Positions 53,114 to 62,106 of a stretch of DNA of 64,000 nt are shown piece by piece; the stretch's first letter is position 1, and each line of letters opens with the position of its first letter. The notes under the pieces were generated by a model. It did no database searches and was not told the origin of the DNA. It worked only from the letters and a program-made list of their open reading frames with translations. Position numbers and translations under genes: made by a program. This stretch comes from Rhodovulum sp. (lineage in GTDB: Bacteria > Pseudomonadota > Alphaproteobacteria > Rhodobacterales > Rhodobacteraceae), in contig PALT01000033.1 in assembly GCA_002706605.1 (NCBI GenBank), positions 1 to 64,000 of the forward strand, given 5' to 3'.

Positions 53114-53798
53114 CAGAATACCCCACCATTTGTTCCGCGATTTCAATGCCCTGCGGGTGACCGACGTCACACCACGCCCCGTCATGCATGATCCCGTAGA
53201 CCCGTCCACGCGCCATATAGATGTCCCACAATTTGTTCAGGGAAAACGCGTCCTCGGCAATATCAGATAGGCCATCGGTGCGAATGATTTGCGCGCCGGA
53301 ATAGGTCACGCCAGGACCGCGCGTGATGCGCCCGTCATCGGCGATTATGAAATCGCCAGCGCCCTTGTGGCCATGCGCGCGGCTCGGGTCGATCATCAGC
53401 AATAGCGCGTCCATACGATCCCCATCCCACGCGGCGCGCAGTTGGTGAAACGGATTGCTGCCGGTCCAGACGGCATCGGAATTCATCGTGTAAACCGGCC
53501 CGTCCCCCAACAAGGGCAGCGCGTGACGCAAACCCCCGCCGGTTTCCAACAGGTCAACCTCATCCGACCGGATCACGTCGGTTTGCCCGTCCAGATGCGC
53601 CGCGATCTGATCGCCAAGGTAATGCGTGTTCACCACGATCCGCGCCGGATCAACACCGCGCGCAAGGGTCAGCGCATGGTCCAGCAACGGGCGTCCGGCG
53701 ACCGGGATCAGGGGCTTGGGGCGCTGGGCGGTCAGGTCCCCCATGCGGGTCCCGCGCCCTGCGGCAAAGATCATGACGGCGTCGGGATGGTTCCGCAT
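53106..53798 (-). CDS. murU: N-acetylmuramate alpha-1-phosphate uridylyltransferase MurU
   Basis: This 230-residue nucleotidyltransferase has FAAGRGTRMGDLTAQRPKPL near 11-30 (signature loop and Lys), then VAGRPLLDHAL and NTHYLGDQI; the later NSDAVW holds the metal-binding Asp. With AmgK encoded directly upstream it matches the Pseudomonas pair in which AmgK phosphorylates MurNAc at the anomeric carbon and MurU makes UDP-MurNAc, bypassing de novo synthesis and fosfomycin. The start at 53798 (MRNHPDAVMIF) overlaps amgK by 28 bases; ATG 53774 would overlap by 4 but removes the first beta strand. A mannose-1-phosphate guanylyltransferase role is less likely. Confidence 0.85.
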   Translation of the reverse strand: MRNHPDAVMIFAAGRGTRMGDLTAQRPKPLIPVAGRPLLDHALTLARGVDPARIVVNTHYLGDQIAAHLDGQTDVIRSDEVDLLETGGGLRHALPLLGDGPVYTMNSDAVWTGSNPFHQLRAAWDGDRMDALLLMIDPSRAHGHKGAGDFIIADDGRITRGPGVTYSGAQIIRTDGLSDIAEDAFSLNKLWDIYMARGRVYGIMHDGAWCDVGHPQGIEIAEQMVGYSGV

Positions 53799-54778
53799 GC
53801 GGCTTTCAACGTGGCTAGGCGTTCGGGGGTGGGCGGGGGCAGGAGTTCGTCAACCGCGCGGCGTAGATCGGTCAGGATCGGGTGGGCCAGATCGACCTGT
53901 AGATGGTCCCAAACGCGGGGGATCAGGTCAACGTAATGCGGCTTCGCGTAATGCAGGCACAGACGCGCGAAAACGCCAAGGATACGCAGGTTTCGTTGCG
54001 CCCCAAGGATCGCGTAATCGGCGCGGAACGTGGGTTCGTCCAGACCGGCGGCATCCGCGTAATACCGGACCATTGCGTCCTGAACGGCGGGTGACACGTC
54101 GCGGCGCGCGTCCTGCAACATCGACACAAGATCATAGGCCGGATGGCCCGACATCGCGTCCTGATAGTCCAACAACCCAACCCGCGCTGAGTCCGTTCGA
54201 CGTGGCAACCAGAGCAGGTTTTCGGCGTGATAATCACGTTGGATCAGGACGGGCTTTGCGGGGCTGAGGTGTGAGAAAACCGTCTCTAACTCAGCCTGAA
54301 ATGCAGAAATGGCATCCGTTTTGCCCGCGTACCATTTAACGGCCAACGCCCCCATCTCTGCCATGATCGGGCCATAGGGTTTCAGGTCTTCGGGCAGGGG
54401 GTGCTGATGTAGGTCCAACAACACATCCGTCGCCGCCGTATAGAGGGTCATTTCCAAATCCGGCTGACGCTCTAGAACCCGCGCGAACAGGTCGTCGCCC
54501 AAATCTTCGAGCAACAGGAACCCGTGCTCTACATCCTCGGCCAGGATGCGCGGCGCGGACAGGCCCGCCGCGCGCAGGTGTTTGGTGATGCGGATGAACG
54601 GGCGGGTGTCTTCGCCCTTCTCCGCGGGCGCGTTCATCAGAACGGCGGGTGTGCCGTCGGGCGCGGTCAGGCGGTCATAACTGCGGTTCGACGCATCACC
54701 GGCCAGCTTGGCCCGCGTGGCATCGCCCCATCCGGCGCGGGTTAGAAAATCATCGCGCAGCGTTTCGCGGTCAGTCAT
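53771..54778 (-). CDS. amgK: Anomeric MurNAc/GlcNAc kinase AmgK (aminoglycoside phosphotransferase fold)
   Basis: This 335-residue kinase has the APH fold: KLAGDASNRSYDRLTAPDG (ATP-binding loop), FLLLEDLGDDLFARVL, and the catalytic VLIQRDYHAENLLWL followed by GLLDYQDAMSGHPAYDLVSML with the metal-binding Asp. Pairing with MurU and the phosphotransferase fold match AmgK, which phosphorylates N-acetylmuramic acid and N-acetylglucosamine at the anomeric position in cell-wall recycling. It is cytoplasmic. It overlaps tsaE by 8 bases and murU by up to 28, a tight tsaE-amgK-murU cluster that is widespread in alphaproteobacteria. Confidence 0.87.
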   Translation of the reverse strand: MTDRETLRDDFLTRAGWGDATRAKLAGDASNRSYDRLTAPDGTPAVLMNAPAEKGEDTRPFIRITKHLRAAGLSAPRILAEDVEHGFLLLEDLGDDLFARVLERQPDLEMTLYTAATDVLLDLHQHPLPEDLKPYGPIMAEMGALAVKWYAGKTDAISAFQAELETVFSHLSPAKPVLIQRDYHAENLLWLPRRTDSARVGLLDYQDAMSGHPAYDLVSMLQDARRDVSPAVQDAMVRYYADAAGLDEPTFRADYAILGAQRNLRILGVFARLCLHYAKPHYVDLIPRVWDHLQVDLAHPILTDLRRAVDELLPPPTPERLATLKAACGTIPTPS

Positions 54779-55253
54779 CGCAAAATTCCGAAATCAGGTC
54801 GGCCCAACGCGATGCATCGGCGGTCAGTTCGACCAAACGCGCCTCGGTGTCGGGGTCCGAAGAAAAGGTAAGGTGCAGCGCCCCGTCCGGCGTATCCGCG
54901 CCCAGACGGTCAGGCCATTCCACCAGACAGATCGCGGTGTCAAACGCGTCCTGCAGGCCCAATTCCAACGCCTCATCCGGATGGGTCAAACGATAGAGGT
55001 CGGCATGCCAGATCTCGACCCCGCCCGCGTCATAGGTCTGAACAAGGGTAAAAGTGGGGCTGGGCACGTCCTCGGCCACCCCGAGATCGGCCAGACGTTT
55101 CTGGATCAGCGCGCGGGCAAAATGGGTTTTTCCCGCCCCGATCGGTCCCGACAATAGCAAAACATCGCCCGCAGTCAGGCGCGTTGCCAGTCCCGCAGCA
55201 AAGGCGGTCATGTCGTCGGGTGTGGGCACAACGCGGGTGCGGGAAACAGTCAT
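54771..55253 (-). CDS. tsaE: tRNA threonylcarbamoyladenosine synthesis ATPase TsaE
   Basis: This 160-residue ATPase is required with TsaB and TsaD for t6A37 of ANN-decoding tRNAs. The P-loop LLLSGPIGAGKTHFARALI is near 32-50, SPTFTLVQTYDAGGVEIWHADLYRL near 85-109 is the family signature and VEWPDRLGADTPDGALHLTF follows. Length is typical. It precedes amgK with an 8-base overlap and follows the PAS gene by 42 bases. Confidence 0.95.
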   Translation of the reverse strand: MTVSRTRVVPTPDDMTAFAAGLATRLTAGDVLLLSGPIGAGKTHFARALIQKRLADLGVAEDVPSPTFTLVQTYDAGGVEIWHADLYRLTHPDEALELGLQDAFDTAICLVEWPDRLGADTPDGALHLTFSSDPDTEARLVELTADASRWADLISEFCDD

Positions 55254-55295
55254 ACCCGCAGTTTTAGCGACCCCAGCGCGCCCCGCAAGCCCGCA

Positions 55296-56837
55296 TCACA
55301 TCGCGGTTTCTAATGTTTCCATGTCCACCTGATCAACCAAGGCGGGGCGGAACCCCACGATGATCGCGCCACCGGAAATCGGGCGGGCGCGCATGGTGAT
55401 TTGAACCCCGCTGATGTGATCCAATGTGGCCGTCATTTCCTGACGCGGCGCGTGGCCCAGAACCATATCGCGCAGGGCCATCCAAGGCGCAGTGCCGTCA
55501 ACATTGTCCTGCCACAGGCGGATCGTGTCGTGGATGCCGATTTCCGTCAGGCTTTGCGACGGATCACTGTTCCACAGGGCGACATAGCGCTTGTTCGCCA
55601 TGGCAAGGATACCGGCGGGGGAAAAGACCGCGACGGCCTCGTCCAGATCGTCCAGAACCGCCTGTCCCATTTCCAGTTCCGCACGGAACCGGCGGGTCAG
55701 CGAGATATCGGCGGTGATGTCCTCAAACAGCAGGGCAATTGCGCCATCGGGATGAGGTTGGCCGCGCACCTTATAGGTTTGGCCCGAGGGCAGGGACCAG
55801 ATTTCTTCGTACTGACCGGTGGCGGCGGATTCCTCAAGATTGGCGAAATGGCGGCGCCAATTGGGATAATTACGCTGTTCGGGGATCATGTTTTTGTCGC
55901 GCAGAGCGTCCAGAAATTCAAACAGCGACGGCCGCCCGACCAGAAACGCGGGGCCAACGGGGCACAGATCGATCAGCGCGGGGTTAAACATCACCAAATT
56001 CCGCGCGCGGTTAAAAATCGCAAGACCGATGGGCAGCCCGGCAAAGGTCTTGGCCAGCGTTTGCATGAACTCACGCAACCGCGCCTCGGCGTGGGCAACG
56101 CGGTCGGCAGGCAGGGCAAAGTGCAGCCGCGCATCATCAACCGATACGGCGCGGCTCTCGAATATCCGCGAGGTTCCGTTGGGCAGGGATAGGGTCACCA
56201 AACTGCCATCCGTGGGCAGGTCATCGGGGAACAGCGCAGGCAAGGGCCACATCAGGTGATCCTCGGTTTCTCGGACGTCATCTAGCATCGACAGATAGGA
56301 CCGGTTGGCCCAGACAATCGTGCCGTTTTCATCGACCTGCCACGCCAGCATATCCATATGCGTGGCCAGTTGGCGCAGGGTTTCCAGTTCTGTGCGCATG
56401 GCGCTGAGGCTGATGTTGTCGATCACCGCCTCGGCCATTTCCGAACTGTCTTGCACACTGATCCGCGTGACTCCGCCGGAATAGAGGGCATGCACACGAT
56501 CCCCGCCCTGTGACGCGGGTAGTTCGGTTTCGCCGATGTCCTGTATTTGGGCCAAATTCCCCGCCAGACCGGGAAAGCGCGGACCCAGAACCGATAGCAG
56601 CCGCGTCCAGTCGTCATGCCCGTCGGGCGCATTCGACAGCATCTTGCGTGCCTGCGGGGTCGCGTTCAGCAACACAGGCCCGTCGAACAGAAACACCGTC
56701 CCCGCCGATAGGGTCTGACGCACCGGAACACGCCCCATGATCCATTGGCTGAGGATTTCACTGGACACCAGCGCGGCCAGCGCGATGGCCAGAGAGGTGC
56801 CGACGATAACTATGGACAGGGCGATATTGTGATCCAT
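55296..56837 (-). CDS. Membrane-anchored multi-PAS protein without kinase domain
   Basis: This 513-residue protein has one N-terminal membrane helix (about residues 6-27) followed by several PAS-like modules, including segments around 150-190, 258-330 and 395-500; the last resembles PAS_7, with EAVAVFSPAGILAMANKRYVALW near 408. There is no HisKA, HATPase, GGDEF or output domain, so it would sense and signal only through a partner. It follows regB by 88 bases on the same strand. A partnership with the RegB redox sensor is plausible but only inferred from context. ATG 56837 (after GAGGTCGTG) is the chosen start. Confidence 0.75.
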   Translation of the reverse strand: MDHNIALSIVIVGTSLAIALAALVSSEILSQWIMGRVPVRQTLSAGTVFLFDGPVLLNATPQARKMLSNAPDGHDDWTRLLSVLGPRFPGLAGNLAQIQDIGETELPASQGGDRVHALYSGGVTRISVQDSSEMAEAVIDNISLSAMRTELETLRQLATHMDMLAWQVDENGTIVWANRSYLSMLDDVRETEDHLMWPLPALFPDDLPTDGSLVTLSLPNGTSRIFESRAVSVDDARLHFALPADRVAHAEARLREFMQTLAKTFAGLPIGLAIFNRARNLVMFNPALIDLCPVGPAFLVGRPSLFEFLDALRDKNMIPEQRNYPNWRRHFANLEESAATGQYEEIWSLPSGQTYKVRGQPHPDGAIALLFEDITADISLTRRFRAELEMGQAVLDDLDEAVAVFSPAGILAMANKRYVALWNSDPSQSLTEIGIHDTIRLWQDNVDGTAPWMALRDMVLGHAPRQEMTATLDHISGVQITMRARPISGGAIIVGFRPALVDQVDMETLETAM

Positions 56838-56925
56838 CACGACCTCATAAACTGAGCGTGATCAATTGAGCGCCTCAATGGTTAATCAGTGGTTAAGCAA
56901 AAGATTAAAATCCTGCGTTCTTTGC

Positions 56926-58317
56926 CTAGAAACGCTTGTTTTCATCCCATTTTTCGCCGCCTTGGCGCGTCGGGGCCTCGATCAACTCCCGCGGCCACAG
57001 GACTTCGACCACCGCGCCACACCGTTCGGGGCGGGGGCCGTCGTCCATAAACGGGTCAAAACCGTTGGCGAAACTCAGGGACGCGCCGGACCGTTCTAAC
57101 AGGGTTTTCGCGATGAACAGTCCAAGGCCCATGCCCTCATACCCCGGTCGTTTTGGGGTCTCGCCCGAACGGCGATTGCGCATGAACGGATCGCCGATCC
57201 GCCCGATGATATTGGGGCTATAGCCGTCACCATCGTCCATGATCCGCACGCCGACCTGATGCTCGGACCACTGCATTTCGACCCAAACATTGGCCGATGC
57301 GAAATCGACGGCGTTCTGGACCAGATTGCGCAGGCCATGGATGATCTCGGGGCGGCGCATGATTGTGGGTTCGCGCGGATCGTTTTCCAGATCGGCGGCG
57401 AATTCGAAATGCACGGTTTTGCCGCGATCCTGATGGGGCTCGGCGGCCTCGCTGACTACGGTGGCAAAGGGCGCGACATGCATATGCGTGTCGTCCTTGC
57501 CCGCGCGCCCCATGGACCGCAGGATGTCGCGACACCGGTCTGCCTGATCGCGGATCAGGGCGGCGTCGTCCCGCAGATCGGGGTTGTCCGACAGTTCCTC
57601 CATCAACTCGGCCGAGACCAGCTTGATCGTCGCCAATGGCGTACCAAGCTCATGCGCGGCGGCGGCAACGACCCCGCCCAGATCGGTCAGTTTCTGTTCA
57701 CGAGCCAGCGCCATTTGCGTCGCCAAAAGGGCGTCGGACATGTTGTTGACCTCGGACATGACCTTGCCCGCATAGGCGGCCATGAACACAATCCCGATCA
57801 GGTTCGCGACCCAGAACCCGAACCGGAACAGCACGGGCAACTGTTGCACAACGCCATTCGTATCGACCAACGGAATATAGGCGAAGGCCAGAACGGACAT
57901 CAAAACCGCCGACGTCGCGCCCAGAACGATGGTCGATTTCACCCGCAGGGCCGTCGCGGACACGGTCACAGGCGCCAGCAACAACAAGGCAAACGGATTG
58001 TTCAGACCACCGGTAAAGAACAACAGCAACGTAATCTGCACGATGTCGAACATCAGCATTCCGGCGGCTTCCTGTTCGCTCAGGCGCTTGTTCTCCGGAT
58101 AGACAAAGATCGAAAACAGGTTCGCAATGATCGCCAGACCCACCGCGAAAAAGCACAGCCCGATCGGCATCTGCAGGTCAAACCACGCCTGCGACACGGT
58201 AATCGCAACAATTTGACCGGCAATCGCCACCCAGCGCAAACCGATCAGCGTGCGCAGACGCACCCATTGGGACCGCTTTTGCAACGGTAGAACACCAATA
58301 TTTGCGGTTTCGGCCAT
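56926..58317 (-). CDS. regB: Redox sensor histidine kinase RegB (PrrB)
   Basis: This 463-residue membrane kinase of the RegBA/PrrBA system controls photosynthesis, respiration, nitrogen and carbon fixation genes in Rhodobacteraceae. Six membrane helices lie in residues 20-190. GGLNNPF at 103-109 is the quinone-binding motif; H222 in AAAAHELGTPLATIKL is the phospho-acceptor; C262 in DQADRCRDILRSMG is the redox-active cysteine, 40 residues later as in R. capsulatus. The ATP-binding N box and G boxes (DDGDGYSP, GMGLGLFIAKTLLERSGA) complete the kinase. senC-regA are divergent. The ATG at 58317 begins the conserved N-terminus. Confidence 0.96.
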   Translation of the reverse strand: MAETANIGVLPLQKRSQWVRLRTLIGLRWVAIAGQIVAITVSQAWFDLQMPIGLCFFAVGLAIIANLFSIFVYPENKRLSEQEAAGMLMFDIVQITLLLFFTGGLNNPFALLLLAPVTVSATALRVKSTIVLGATSAVLMSVLAFAYIPLVDTNGVVQQLPVLFRFGFWVANLIGIVFMAAYAGKVMSEVNNMSDALLATQMALAREQKLTDLGGVVAAAAHELGTPLATIKLVSAELMEELSDNPDLRDDAALIRDQADRCRDILRSMGRAGKDDTHMHVAPFATVVSEAAEPHQDRGKTVHFEFAADLENDPREPTIMRRPEIIHGLRNLVQNAVDFASANVWVEMQWSEHQVGVRIMDDGDGYSPNIIGRIGDPFMRNRRSGETPKRPGYEGMGLGLFIAKTLLERSGASLSFANGFDPFMDDGPRPERCGAVVEVLWPRELIEAPTRQGGEKWDENKRF

Positions 58318-58408
58318 GCGCGCGTTTCCCCCCTGAGGCAAGCTGTACCCTTGTACATTCCGGCCAGACGTTCAATCAATGCACCAAACGTAGAGCCGGA
58401 GAAGAACA

Positions 58409-59035
58409 GTGACACGTATCTATGCCCTAGTGGCCGCAGCTATCGTCGTGATCGGAATTGGTGGCGCCGCCGCGTGGACGTTCCTGAAATCGCCCGAAGA
58501 CCAATTCGCCCAGTGCAGCGAAAGCACGGTCGCGGGCGGGGCCATCGGTGGGCCCTTTACCTTGGTCAGCGAGACCGGCGCAACCGTGACGGATGCCGAC
58601 GTGATCACGCGCCCGACGTTGCTCTATTTCGGCTATACCTACTGTCCCGATGTCTGTCCGTTTGACGCCGCCCGCAATGCCGAGGCCGCCGATATCCTGA
58701 CCGAGCGCGGCTATGACGTGCAGACCGCGTTCATCTCGATCGACCCCGAACGCGACACGCCCGAGGTTCTGGCGGAATTCACCGATTACATGCATCCCGA
58801 CATGATCGGCCTGACCGGCACACCCGAACAGGTCAAGGCGGCCAGCACGGCCTATAAAACCTATTACCGCAAGCAAGAGCCCGAAGAGGGCGATGAATTC
58901 TACCTCGTCGATCACTCGACCTTCACCTATCTGGTGCTGCCCGAAATCGGGTTCGTGGAATTCTATCGCCGCGAACATACGCCCGAACAAATCGCCGACG
59001 GTACGGCCTGTTTCATCGACGCGGCGGGAGCCTAA
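58409..59035 (+). CDS. senC: SCO family protein SenC/PrrC
   Basis: This 208-residue thioredoxin-fold copper chaperone is needed for assembly of the CuA or cytochrome oxidase centres and modulates RegB signalling in Rhodobacter. It has an N-terminal membrane anchor (about residues 5-24), then the copper motif YCPDVCPFD at about 74-82 (CxxxC) and the later LVDHST with the conserved copper-binding His near residue 169. The start is GTG 58409 with GGAGAAG 5 bases upstream. It is divergent from regB by 91 bases and 94 bases upstream of regA. Confidence 0.93.
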   Translation: MTRIYALVAAAIVVIGIGGAAAWTFLKSPEDQFAQCSESTVAGGAIGGPFTLVSETGATVTDADVITRPTLLYFGYTYCPDVCPFDAARNAEAADILTERGYDVQTAFISIDPERDTPEVLAEFTDYMHPDMIGLTGTPEQVKAASTAYKTYYRKQEPEEGDEFYLVDHSTFTYLVLPEIGFVEFYRREHTPEQIADGTACFIDAAGA

Positions 59036-59058
59036 GATACATCTAGAACTGCGTTAAA

Positions 59059-59087
59059 TTGACCGATGGTGTTTAAGTGCTTAGAAA
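59059..59087 (+). promoter_or_regulatory. Probable promoter of regA
   Basis: TTGACC (59059-59064), 17 bases, TAGAAA (59082-59087) fits the sigma-70 consensus well and lies 43 bases before the regA start, suggesting regA can be made independently of senC. Confidence 0.5.
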
Positions 59088-59129
59088 CGCTCTAAATAGG
59101 AATGCGATGGTATTCCGGAGGAGGGCCAG

Positions 59130-59684
59130 ATGACCGAGCACGAAATCGATACGATCGGCGAAGATAAATCGCTGTTGCTGGTGGATGACGACGAGCCGTT
59201 TCTGCGTCGTCTGGCGCGTGCCATGGAAAAACGCGGGTTCGAGGTCGAAACCGCCGAGAGCGTCGCAGGCGGTAAGGCTATCGCGACCGCGCGTCCGCCC
59301 GCCTATGCGGTTGTGGACCTGCGGCTTGAGGATGGGAACGGGTTGGACGTTGTCGAAACCCTGCGGGAAAAGCGTCCCGATGCGCGCATCATCGTTCTGA
59401 CCGGTTATGGCGCGATTGCGACGGCGGTGGCTGCGGTCAAGATGGGCGCGTCGGATTATCTGTCCAAACCCGCCGATGCGAATGACATCACCGCCGCCCT
59501 TTTGGCGACCGCCGATGAATTGCCCCCGCCGCCGGAAAACCCGATGTCGGCGGATCGCGTCCGTTGGGAACATATTCAGCGCGTGTATGAGCTGTGCGAT
59601 CGCAACGTCAGTGAAACCGCACGCCGCCTGAACATGCATCGCCGCACCCTGCAACGCATTCTGGCCAAGCGCAGCCCCAAGTGA
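59130..59684 (+). CDS. regA: Response regulator RegA (PrrA)
   Basis: This 184-residue response regulator is phosphorylated by RegB. The receiver has DDDEPFLRRLARAM, phospho-acceptor D63 in AVVDLRLEDG and the conserved Lys in GASDYLSKP. The C-terminal Fis-type helix-turn-helix (about 140-180, RNVSETARRLNMHRRTLQRIL) is identical in layout to the highly conserved RegA family, which lacks a sigma-54 interaction domain. It activates and represses redox-responsive operons. GGAGGAGGG precedes the ATG. A small lipoprotein gene starts within its stop codon. Confidence 0.97.
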   Translation: MTEHEIDTIGEDKSLLLVDDDEPFLRRLARAMEKRGFEVETAESVAGGKAIATARPPAYAVVDLRLEDGNGLDVVETLREKRPDARIIVLTGYGAIATAVAAVKMGASDYLSKPADANDITAALLATADELPPPPENPMSADRVRWEHIQRVYELCDRNVSETARRLNMHRRTLQRILAKRSPK

Positions 59685-59998
59685 TGCGCCGCGCCCTGAT
59701 CGCCGTGATCCTGTCGGGCTGTGCCACCGTTGCGCCGCCTGACGAGATTTCGGCGTCTTTGATCCCTGCGCCTGCGGGGATCGATGTGGCGGGCACGGGT
59801 CAGGAAATCGGGTTTGGACGCCACATCGACGGGGCGATTGCCGCCGTATCGTCGTTTGAGGGCGCGCCGGTTTCGGATACCGGAACCACCTGCCGCGTGG
59901 TGGGATATGCGTCTGGATTGCGTCTCTATTTCACCGGAAATGCCTTTTCCGCGTGGTCCTATGACGGGGCCGCGGCAGGCGAGGTTTGCGTGCCTTAA
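59684..59998 (+). CDS. Small hypothetical lipoprotein
   Basis: This 104-residue protein is translated from ATG 59684, overlapping the regA stop by 1 base. The N-terminus MRRALIAVILSGC has a lipobox-like LSGC, predicting a lipidated cysteine at residue 13. The rest is a compact domain with TGQEIGFGRHIDGAIAAVSSFEG and two cysteines, CRVVGYASG and GEVCVP, that could form a disulfide. I do not recognise the family. Its tight coupling to regA suggests co-expression. Its stop shares four bases with the convergent HD gene stop. Confidence 0.7.
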   Translation: MRRALIAVILSGCATVAPPDEISASLIPAPAGIDVAGTGQEIGFGRHIDGAIAAVSSFEGAPVSDTGTTCRVVGYASGLRLYFTGNAFSAWSYDGAAAGEVCVP

Positions 59999-60597
59999 AC
60001 GGCGCTGGGCATCGCGGCCATCAGTTCGGCGTGACGCGCGGTATAATCGCGGCGCACTTCGACCGGTGGGCGCAGATGGATGCGCAAACCGTCCATGATC
60101 TCGGGATCCGGTCGCCCGAACAGTTTGTTCGCCTCAGCCACCTCAAACCCCGCAATTTGCGTCGCCTCCAGCCACGCCGAGAACTTATCCGCCTTTTTGA
60201 TCCGCTTTTTGATCTGGGCGGGGATTTTTGCGGGCAGGCCGAACCGGATGTGGATCGCCGCGCAGAGACGTTGATCCAGAACCTCATATTCCGGTCCCAC
60301 GGCGGATTTCACGGGCGAAATCATATCGCCGATCACATATTCCGGCCCGTCATGCAGCAAGGCCGCCAGATACCATTGCACCGGATCGCGCGGATACATG
60401 CGCCGGTAGATCTGTTCGACCAACAGGGAATGCTCGGCCACGCTATAGGCATAGTCGCCCCGCGTTTGCCCGTTCCAGCGCGCCACAAAGGCCAGACCGT
60501 GCGCGATATCCTCAATTTCGATATCGAACGGGGTCGGGTCCAGCAGGTCCAGACGGCGTCCGGACAACATCCGTTGCCATGCTCTGGGCTGTTTCAC
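59995..60597 (-). CDS. HD-domain hydrolase (YfbR-like)
   Basis: This 200-residue metal-dependent phosphohydrolase shows [17 protein letters not shown] with the first metal His, then [13 protein letters not shown] with the HD pair, and DAISP-like [11 protein letters not shown], as in YfbR 5'-nucleotidases and related HD hydrolases. The GTG at 60597 is chosen because AAAAGGAG lies 9 bases before it; an ATG at 60630 starts 11 codons earlier but would place the ribosome binding site inside the coding frame. The N-terminal [19 protein letters not shown] is conserved among alphaproteobacterial members. The nucleotide substrate is unknown. Confidence 0.8.
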   Translation of the reverse strand: MKQPRAWQRMLSGRRLDLLDPTPFDIEIEDIAHGLAFVARWNGQTRGDYAYSVAEHSLLVEQIYRRMYPRDPVQWYLAALLHDGPEYVIGDMISPVKSAVGPEYEVLDQRLCAAIHIRFGLPAKIPAQIKKRIKKADKFSAWLEATQIAGFEVAEANKLFGRPDPEIMDGLRIHLRPPVEVRRDYTARHAELMAAMPSAV

Positions 60598-60642
60598 TGC
60601 GCGCCACTCCTTTTTGTTATGGCATGCCATGCGCCCGTATCA

Positions 60643-60671
60643 TTGTCGAGTGGGGTCAGGGGTGCTATCTG
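60643..60671 (+). promoter_or_regulatory. Probable promoter of ahcY (extended -10)
   Basis: TTGTCG (60643-60648), 17 bases, TATCTG (60666-60671) preceded by TGC (an extended -10). Transcription from here would leave a leader of only about 25 bases, so a riboswitch in the leader is unlikely. Confidence 0.4.
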
Positions 60672-60703
60672 CACCACAACAGATACTCAAAGGAGCCGTC
60701 CCG

Positions 60704-62092
60704 ATGGCGACAGACTATATCGTAAAGGACATTTCGCTGGCTGACTTTGGCCGCAAGGAATTGTCGATTGCTGAAACTGAAATGCCGGGTCTGATGGCAT
60801 TGCGCGAGGAATATGGCGCGGCCAAACCGCTGGCCGGGGCGCGCATCGTTGGCTCGTTGCACATGACGATCCAGACGGCGGTTCTGATCGAGACGCTGGT
60901 CGCGCTGGGTGCCGATGTGCGCTGGGCGTCGTGCAACATCTTCTCGACCCAAGACCACGCCGCCGCCGCAATTGCACAGGCCGGTGTGCCCGTCTTCGCG
61001 ATCAAGGGCCAAACCCTTGAAGAGCATTGGGATTATCTGGACAAGTCGTTCATGTTCGAGGACGGCCCCAACATGATCCTTGACGATGGTGGTGACGCGA
61101 CCCTGTACGTTCTGCTGGGTGCACGCGCCGAAGCGGGCGAGGACATCATCCCCGTCCCGTCGTCCGAAGAAGAAGAAGTCATCAAAGCCCAGATCGCCAA
61201 GCGCATGGCCGCCAGCCCCGGTTGGTTCACCAAGGTCCGCAACCAGATCAAAGGCGTGTCCGAGGAAACCACCACCGGTGTGAACCGCCTGTACCAACTG
61301 GTGCGCGACGGTCAGCTGCCCTTCCCTGCGATCAACGTGAACGACTCGGTCACCAAGTCCAAGTTCGACAACAAATACGGCTGTAAGGAATCGCTGGTCG
61401 ACGGTATTCGCCGCGCCACCGACACGATGATGGCCGGCAAGGTCGCCGTCGTTTGCGGCTATGGCGATGTGGGCAAGGGCTCGGCCGCGTCGCTGCGCGG
61501 TGCCGGTGCGCGGGTCAAGGTCACCGAGGTTGACCCGATCTGTGCTCTGCAGGCCGCCATGGACGGGTTTGAGGTTGTTCTGCTGGAAGACGTGGTCGAC
61601 AGCGCGGATATCTTTATCACCACCACCGGCAACAAGGACGTGATCCGCATCGAGCATATGCGCGAGATGAAGGACATGGCCATCGTCGGCAACATCGGCC
61701 ACTTTGACAACGAAATTCAGGTCGCGAACCTGAAGAACCACAAGTGGACCAACATCAAAGAACAGGTCGACATGATCGAGATGCCGTCGGGCAACCGCTT
61801 GATCCTGTTGTCCGAGGGTCGTCTGCTGAACCTCGGGAACGCCACCGGCCACCCGTCGTTCGTGATGTCGGCGTCGTTCACCAACCAGGTTCTGGCGCAG
61901 ATCGAACTGTGGACCAAGGGCGACGAATACGGCAACGACGTCTACATCCTGCCCAAACATCTGGATGAAAAGGTCGCCATGCTGCACCTCGACCGGATCG
62001 GCGTGAAACTGACCAAGCTGGACAAAGATCAGGCCGACTATATCGGCGTGAAACCCGAAGGCCCGTTCAAGCCGGAGCATTACCGCTATTAA
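60704..62092 (+). CDS. ahcY: Adenosylhomocysteinase
   Basis: This 462-residue NAD-dependent hydrolase splits S-adenosylhomocysteine to adenosine and homocysteine, recycling the product of methylation. NAD-binding [21 protein letters not shown] is near residue 252 and the substrate region holds [10 protein letters not shown] and [15 protein letters not shown]. The C-terminal KPEHYRY is the conserved end that lies over the NAD site of the neighbouring subunit. AAGGAG is 8 bases before ATG. Its intrinsic terminator lies inside the next gene. A nucleosidase-family gene at 45 kb could serve a related detoxification. Confidence 0.98.
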   Translation: MATDYIVKDISLADFGRKELSIAETEMPGLMALREEYGAAKPLAGARIVGSLHMTIQTAVLIETLVALGADVRWASCNIFSTQDHAAAAIAQAGVPVFAIKGQTLEEHWDYLDKSFMFEDGPNMILDDGGDATLYVLLGARAEAGEDIIPVPSSEEEEVIKAQIAKRMAASPGWFTKVRNQIKGVSEETTTGVNRLYQLVRDGQLPFPAINVNDSVTKSKFDNKYGCKESLVDGIRRATDTMMAGKVAVVCGYGDVGKGSAASLRGAGARVKVTEVDPICALQAAMDGFEVVLLEDVVDSADIFITTTGNKDVIRIEHMREMKDMAIVGNIGHFDNEIQVANLKNHKWTNIKEQVDMIEMPSGNRLILLSEGRLLNLGNATGHPSFVMSASFTNQVLAQIELWTKGDEYGNDVYILPKHLDEKVAMLHLDRIGVKLTKLDKDQADYIGVKPEGPFKPEHYRY

Positions 62093-62106
62093 GTGGATAC
62101 TCTTGA

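Noticed and set aside
60659-60690. Two alternative hairpins upstream of ahcY (GGTGC/GCACC and TATCTG/CAGATA), suggestive of an S-adenosylhomocysteine riboswitch.
   Set aside because: The TATCTG arm is the extended -10 of a good promoter, so the first hairpin would lie upstream of the transcript start, and the leader of about 25 bases is too short for the SAH or SAM/SAH aptamers known from related bacteria.
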